A DNA stretch of 64,000 nucleotides from an uncultured Marvinbryantia sp. (GTDB lineage: Bacteria > Bacillota > Clostridia > Lachnospirales > Lachnospiraceae): positions 8,560 through 72,559 of the forward strand of contig NZ_CAJKOX010000020.1 in NCBI RefSeq assembly GCF_905201705.1. Direction: 5' to 3'. How positions within the stretch are numbered: position 1 is the stretch's first letter; each line of letters opens with the position of its first letter. This document shows positions 60,181 to 64,000 of this stretch, piece by piece. A program made the position numbers and the translations under genes. Under the pieces are notes generated by a model. That model was given only the letters and a program-made list of their open reading frames with translations, had not been told where the DNA came from and ran no database searches.

Positions 60181-60762
60181 ATGAGAAAAAAATCACATAT
60201 TTCGCTGGCAAAGTTTCTGGTATCACAGATGGGAGCAGATAAGCTGCAGCAGCACAGAAAGGCATTTTATCTTGGCTCCATCCTTCCGGATTGCAAGCCT
60301 TCCTTTCTGACAGAACGGCACGAATTTTACGGAACCTTTGACAAGGTTTCCGACAATATAAGAAGTCTGCTGAAAATGGATTACACTGATGCGCAGGATG
60401 GCATGGCGTTCTGGCGGCATCTGGGAGAGATCATCCATTATATTGCCGATTACTTTACCTTTCCGCATAACCGGACCTACGCCGGGACAATCCGCCAGCA
60501 TTGCGCATATGAAAAGGAAATGCGCGATTATCTGCGGGAATATATTGACAGCGGCAGAGCAGCGCTGCAGATGGTCGGAGAAAAGGTGTTTGAGAATGTG
60601 GAAGCGCTTCTGGAATATATCCGGAAAAAACACGAGGAATACACCAGAGGACGTCATACGATTGAAACAGATGTGCGCTATATCGTACAGCTCTGTCAGC
60701 AGGTAGTCCGTGCAGTCGTGCAGTTCGCGGGCGCCGGGGCGATGGAGTTGCTGGCGGCATAA
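60181..60762 (+). CDS. Zinc-dependent phospholipase C-like protein
   Basis: A 193-residue protein resembling the zinc-dependent phospholipase C domain: GSILPDCKPS with a metal aspartate and HLGEIIHYIADYFTFPHN, where spaced His/Asp residues fit the tri-zinc site. There is no signal peptide, and the protein is shorter than secreted phospholipases, so it is probably a cytoplasmic relative with unknown substrate. ATG 60181 has GAGGAGA; the longer frame from 60034 adds an unlikely basic extension. Followed by a strong terminator. Confidence 0.75.
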   Translation: MRKKSHISLAKFLVSQMGADKLQQHRKAFYLGSILPDCKPSFLTERHEFYGTFDKVSDNIRSLLKMDYTDAQDGMAFWRHLGEIIHYIADYFTFPHNRTYAGTIRQHCAYEKEMRDYLREYIDSGRAALQMVGEKVFENVEALLEYIRKKHEEYTRGRHTIETDVRYIVQLCQQVVRAVVQFAGAGAMELLAA

Positions 60763-60773
60763 TTGATGAAATG

Positions 60774-60820
60774 AAAATCCGGAGCGCGGGCAGTATAAAA
60801 CTGTCTGGCTCCGGATTTTT
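60774..60820 (+). terminator. Intrinsic terminator
   Basis: AAAATCCGGAGC (60774-60785) / GCTCCGGATTTT (60808-60819) perfect 12-pair stem, then T. A-run on the other side makes it usable from both directions, including for the convergent gene. Confidence 0.9.
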
Positions 60821-60870
60821 ACTTTCCATAGAAAAATTTCCTGGATTTTCTGTGGAAGAAAAAAGTGCTC

Positions 60871-61848
60871 TTATGTGGTAGCAGAACCTTCACGAAGCGC
60901 TTCCTGAATCTTGTCGGATGCAATTCCGGTCAGGGCAGCAATCTCTTCTGGCGGATAGGTTTTAGAAAGCAGAAGAATAAGCTTCTGTTGTTCAGTTTCC
61001 AGATTCTGTTTTTCGCTTTCCAGACTCTGTTTTTCGCTTTCCAGATGTTTGTTTTTCTTTTCCAGCTTTTCTATTTCGTACTCCAGGATATCGACATCAA
61101 AAATTAGTGCGTCTTCTGTCATCTGATTCACTCCCTCTTTTTTCAGCTCGTCATATTGTTCATAGATATGGCGGTAGAGATACAGAATCATCCGTGAAAG
61201 CTTCAGCGCTTCTGTGGGAGTAATATTTCCGACCTCTACATTTCGGTTTAGTGAATTCAGTATATCATGAGTGATTAATTTTTTCAATGCTTCTATATTT
61301 TCTTTTGTACGTTTTTGACTAATGGTTCGGCGCAGTTTTAAAAGCTGGAAGGGAAGGAGCATGATGAGCTTTTTACGGTCCAGCTCGTCCAGAGAGTGTT
61401 TTAAATATTTAAAAACAGGTACCTTATATAAAAAGCTTCCCTGCTCTCCGAAGCTGATTTTCAGAATATATTCATCGGGAAAGCTCTCATCATCGTAAAG
61501 GTATACGATAAGAGGCTCCGGAAAGCAGATAGTATCCTGGCCGTCGGCTGTGCGGATGGCGTGATGGAAGCCATATTCCAGCACACGCAGAAGAATATCG
61601 CCGTCTTTGGTCATTTGAAATTCAACATGGTAGCTGCTGGAATGATTAATCGTAACAATGGTATCTGCCAGTGTCTTTTTCAGACTGTCATCTGTATTTT
61701 CTGTCCAGTGGTAGTCTACATCGCTGTCGGGAGGATAGTCCGTACCAAAAAGACCGTTAATGAGGAAAACGGTACAGCGAGTGGAAAGAGAGAGACAGCG
61801 CTTGGCAATGCGGTCATAGATGTCATGATATTCATATGCTTCGTTCAT
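60871..61848 (-). CDS. Rpn-family recombination-promoting nuclease (PD-(D/E)XK transposase-like)
   Basis: A 325-residue protein. The N-terminal ~180 residues fit the Rpn/YhgA-like nuclease fold: LINGLFGTDYPPDS, a central D62 (ADTIV) and the E-x-Q motif YHVEFQ (E76, Q78). Then come helices and a coiled coil of about 45 residues with a seven-residue repeat (ESEKQSLESEKQNLETEQQK). The end PPEEIAALTGIASDKIQEAL is the usual C-terminal helix of the family. Rpn proteins are endonucleases that promote RecA-independent recombination and occur in many copies in Clostridia. Own promoter; converges on the phospholipase-like gene. Confidence 0.83.
   Translation of the reverse strand: MNEAYEYHDIYDRIAKRCLSLSTRCTVFLINGLFGTDYPPDSDVDYHWTENTDDSLKKTLADTIVTINHSSSYHVEFQMTKDGDILLRVLEYGFHHAIRTADGQDTICFPEPLIVYLYDDESFPDEYILKISFGEQGSFLYKVPVFKYLKHSLDELDRKKLIMLLPFQLLKLRRTISQKRTKENIEALKKLITHDILNSLNRNVEVGNITPTEALKLSRMILYLYRHIYEQYDELKKEGVNQMTEDALIFDVDILEYEIEKLEKKNKHLESEKQSLESEKQNLETEQQKLILLLSKTYPPEEIAALTGIASDKIQEALREGSATT
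61000..61042. repeat. Tandem 21-bp repeats inside the Rpn coiled coil
   Basis: Two near-identical 21-bp units of the form CCAGA-T/C-TCTGTTTTTCGCTTT, coding for repeated heptads. Such repeats can change in number without shifting the frame. Confidence 0.8.
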
Positions 61849-61919
61849 AAAACCTCCTTGTTTTAATATGAGTAATCTGTTTGCGTTGATTGAAGATTTA
61901 AATTTCGAAAGATGAGATT

Positions 61920-61948
61920 ATTATACATTATGAAACGCAGAAAGTCAA
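61920..61948 (-). promoter_or_regulatory. Promoter of the Rpn gene
   Basis: Minus strand TTGACT (61948-61943), 17-bp spacer, TATAAT (61925-61920): near consensus, 71 bases before the start. Confidence 0.8.
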
Positions 61949-62027
61949 TAAACATAATGCACAATCAAAAAGAGATTAGTAAAAACGGAATTTATAATTA
62001 TAAAGAATGGTATGAATGTCCTGTGCA

Positions 62028-62050
62028 CAAAAATGGAGCCATTGCTCCAT
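62028..62050 (-). terminator. Terminator of the ABC-F gene
   Basis: Minus strand ATGGAGC-AATG-GCTCCAT followed by TTTTTG. It lies 80 bases beyond the ABC-F stop; the stretch 62051-62129 holds nothing else. Confidence 0.7.
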
Positions 62051-62129
62051 AAATGATTACTCATTTATTTTGCAACGACTCCTCTGGAAACGTGTGTTAC
62101 CGGAAACAGCAGTCGGAGAGGCATGGTGC

Positions 62130-63767
62130 CTAGTTATCCTCCAGCTTGTCATCCATAGTGTAAACCTGGCGTTTTCTTGCCATTTCATCACTTGCCAGAT
62201 ATTCGTCGTAGGTGGTAATTTTATCGATCATCACGCCGTTCGGCAGGATTTCCATAATGCGGTTGGCAGTCGTCTCGACGAGCTGATGATCGTGAGAGGC
62301 AAACAGAATAACGCCGGGGAACTTCACCATGCCGGTATTTAACGAGGAGATGGATTCCATATCCAGATGGTTGGTCGGCTCGTCAAACAGCAGTACGTTT
62401 GCACCGGAAATCATCATTTTGGATAAGAGACATCGTACCTTCTCGCCGCCGGAGAGCACCTTTACCTTCTTTACGCCGTCGTCGCCGGCAAACAGCATAC
62501 GACCGAGGAAGCCGCGCACATAGGTCACATCTTTGATCTCGGAATACTGTGTCAGCCAATCTACGATGATCAGATCGTTGTCAAATTCCTTCGTGCTGTC
62601 CTTCGGGAAATATGCCTGCGAGGTCGTTACGCCCCATTTGAAGCTGCCGGAATCCGGTTCCATCTCGCCCATAAGGATCTGAAAGAGTACGGTTTTTGCA
62701 AATTCATTGCCGCCGACAAAAGCCACCTTATCGTTGTGATTCAGGGTGAACGTGAGATTGTCAAGCACCTTCACGCCGTCGATCGTTTTGGAGAGGTTTT
62801 CTACGGAGAGCACCTCGTTCCCAATCTCGCGGTTCGGACGGAAGTCGATATACGGATATTTGCGGCTGGACGGCTTGATCGTATCCAGCTCGATTTTCTC
62901 CAGCGCACGCTTTCTGGAGGTCGCCTGCTTGGATTTGGAAGCGTTGGCGCTGAAACGGGAAATGAATTCCTGCAGCTCCTTGATCTTTTCTTCCTTCTTT
63001 TTGTTGGCTTCTTTCATCTGCTTGATCATCAGCTGGCTGGACTCGTACCAGAAATCGTAGTTTCCGGCGTAAAGTTGAATCTTGCCATAGTCGATGTCTG
63101 CGATGTGCGTACACACTTTATTCAGAAAGTAACGGTCGTGGGAAACCACGATAACCGTATTCGGGAAGTTGATCAAAAATTCCTCCAGCCATTCGATCGC
63201 AGCGAGATCCAGATGGTTGGTCGGCTCGTCCAGAAGCAGGATGTCCGGATTTCCGAACAGTGCTCTTGCGAGAAGCACCTTCACCTTTTCGCTGCCGTTT
63301 AAATCCTTCATGATCATATAATGCATATCCGGTTCGATGCCAAGCCCGTTTAGAAGCTGCGCGGCGTCAGATTCCGCCTCCCAGCCGTTCATCTCGGCAA
63401 ATTCACCTTCCAGCTCGCTGGCACGGATGCCGTCCGCCTCGGTGAAATCTTCTTTTGCATAGATCGCATCCTTTTCCTTCATGATATCATACAGGCGCTG
63501 GTTGCCCATGATGACGGTATCCAGTACCGGGAATTCGTCGTATTTAAAATGGTCCTGCTCCAGGACAGAGAGACGCTGACCGGGCGTGATGACGATGTCC
63601 CCCTTGGTGGTCTCCAGCTTTCCGGAAAGAATTTTCAGAAAGGTGGATTTTCCGGCACCGTTCGCGCCGATCAGACCGTAGCAGTTGCCCTCGGTAAATT
63701 TGATATTGACGTCCTCAAATAACGCCTTTTTTCCTATTCTAAGTGTCACATTGTTAGCACTGATCAT
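62130..63767 (-). CDS. ABC-F family ATPase (YbiT-like)
   Basis: A 545-residue soluble protein with two ATPase domains and no membrane segment. Domain 1: Walker A GANGAGKS (34-41), signature LNGSE (156-160), Walker B DILLLDEPTNHLD. A linker of ~80 residues rich in Lys/Glu (residues 245-300) joins domain 2, whose Walker A is degenerate (GGNEFAKT, 352-359) while signature LSGGEK and Walker B VLLFDEPTNHLD are normal. ABC-F proteins act on the ribosome E site to relieve stalling or, in some cases, antibiotics. The YbiT-like subgroup is housekeeping rather than resistance. Start MISANNVTLRIG is standard; RBS GAGG lies upstream. Confidence 0.92.
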   Translation of the reverse strand: MISANNVTLRIGKKALFEDVNIKFTEGNCYGLIGANGAGKSTFLKILSGKLETTKGDIVITPGQRLSVLEQDHFKYDEFPVLDTVIMGNQRLYDIMKEKDAIYAKEDFTEADGIRASELEGEFAEMNGWEAESDAAQLLNGLGIEPDMHYMIMKDLNGSEKVKVLLARALFGNPDILLLDEPTNHLDLAAIEWLEEFLINFPNTVIVVSHDRYFLNKVCTHIADIDYGKIQLYAGNYDFWYESSQLMIKQMKEANKKKEEKIKELQEFISRFSANASKSKQATSRKRALEKIELDTIKPSSRKYPYIDFRPNREIGNEVLSVENLSKTIDGVKVLDNLTFTLNHNDKVAFVGGNEFAKTVLFQILMGEMEPDSGSFKWGVTTSQAYFPKDSTKEFDNDLIIVDWLTQYSEIKDVTYVRGFLGRMLFAGDDGVKKVKVLSGGEKVRCLLSKMMISGANVLLFDEPTNHLDMESISSLNTGMVKFPGVILFASHDHQLVETTANRIMEILPNGVMIDKITTYDEYLASDEMARKRQVYTMDDKLEDN

Positions 63768-63794
63768 TTCTATTCCTCGCTTTAAATATTGTAA

Positions 63795-64000
63795 GCTCCG
63801 CAGTGCGTTGCCCGGAAACAGACAGTTTCCTCGCTAAGGGCATTCGCCCTATGGAGCCGCTGTCCTGCGTGCCCAGCTGCATGCAAGCATGCGCGGTCAC
63901 TCCGTACATCGTCTCCGCGTGCTCCGCAGTGCGTTGCTCGGAAACAGACAGTTTCCTCGCTAAGGGCATTCGCCCTATGGAGCCGCTGTCCTGCGTGCCC
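63795..64000. repeat. Tandem structured repeats at the right edge
   Basis: An 80-bp unit occurs at 63795-63874 and again at 63921-64000 with a single mismatch, period 126 bp, and may continue beyond the window. Each unit contains hairpins GGAAAC-AGACA-GTTTCC and AGGGC-ATTC-GCCCT; the spacer has GCATGCAAGCATGC. The open frame through it looks non-coding. Confidence 0.8.

Noticed and set aside
63754..63969. 71-residue open frame on the minus strand through the edge repeats
   Set aside because: It duplicates the same peptide because it crosses the DNA repeat; no ribosome site, and hairpins dominate the sequence.
63795..64000. CRISPR array
   Set aside because: The repeat unit is 80 bp with only one complete period visible and a structured rather than unique spacer; no cas genes are in the window.

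Overview
The window looks like a chromosomal segment of a Clostridia genome, most likely a Lachnospiraceae gut anaerobe. The basis is strong AGGAGG-type ribosome sites, HemZ, a Lpl-type (LplB/LplC) oligosaccharide importer without its own ATPase, a SpoIID-like protein, intrinsic terminators nearly everywhere, and gene order typical of that group. Genus and species cannot be read from the sequence. No tRNA, rRNA, CRISPR array or transposase was found.

Layout. (1) 1-3648: a run of overlapping housekeeping genes (truncated metallo-beta-lactamase-fold hydrolase, hemZ, a small HD-GYP protein, hisS). (2) 3719-11782: a lipoprotein with an internal duplication on the minus strand, then a MacAB-like exporter with two different membrane-fusion adaptors, one carrying an insert of about 700 residues. 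(3) 11846-13672: rpsB-tsf with a clear promoter. (4) 14118-18267: an AT-richer two-gene cassette, insulated by a strong terminator, coding for a large HEXXH protein of no recognised family and a SIR2-domain protein; this is the best candidate for an undescribed system, probably anti-phage defence. (5) 18278-37007: a glucuronoxylan utilisation locus: two paralogous AraC regulators, GH43, SASA-type acetylesterase, GH2, two permeases plus binding protein, GH115 and GH3. Three promoters here share one architecture: two GCAAT-type half-sites 21 bp apart, the proximal one ending 27 bp before the first base of the -10. (6) 37008-38921: a decayed gene fragment, then a yybP-ykoY (manganese) riboswitch with terminator in front of a stand-alone OadB-like membrane protein and a 38-residue OadG-like partner. 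(7) 38994-44932: hexuronate catabolism (GntR regulator, zinc dehydrogenase, altronate dehydratase, tagaturonate reductase, KDPG aldolase) with two perfect copies of a 14-bp palindromic operator. (8) 45085-47509: three membrane proteins. (9) 47656-52707: pyrH-frr-uppS-cdsA-dxr-rseP. (10) 52877-64000: SpoIID-like protein, a small helical protein, a G3E GTPase with an altered metal motif, carAB, a zinc phospholipase C-like protein, an Rpn-type nuclease, an ABC-F ATPase, and tandem structured repeats at the right edge.

How it fits together. GH115 would release (methyl)glucuronic acid from imported xylo-oligosaccharides while GH43, GH3, GH2 and the esterase trim the rest; none of the hydrolases shows a signal peptide, so digestion is probably cytoplasmic after import. 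The neighbouring uxa/eda genes would take hexuronates to pyruvate and glyceraldehyde-3-phosphate. The commonly conserved order rpsB-tsf-pyrH-frr is split here: tsf ends at 13672 and pyrH begins at 47656, with the defence-like cassette and the catabolic genes in the 34 kb between them.
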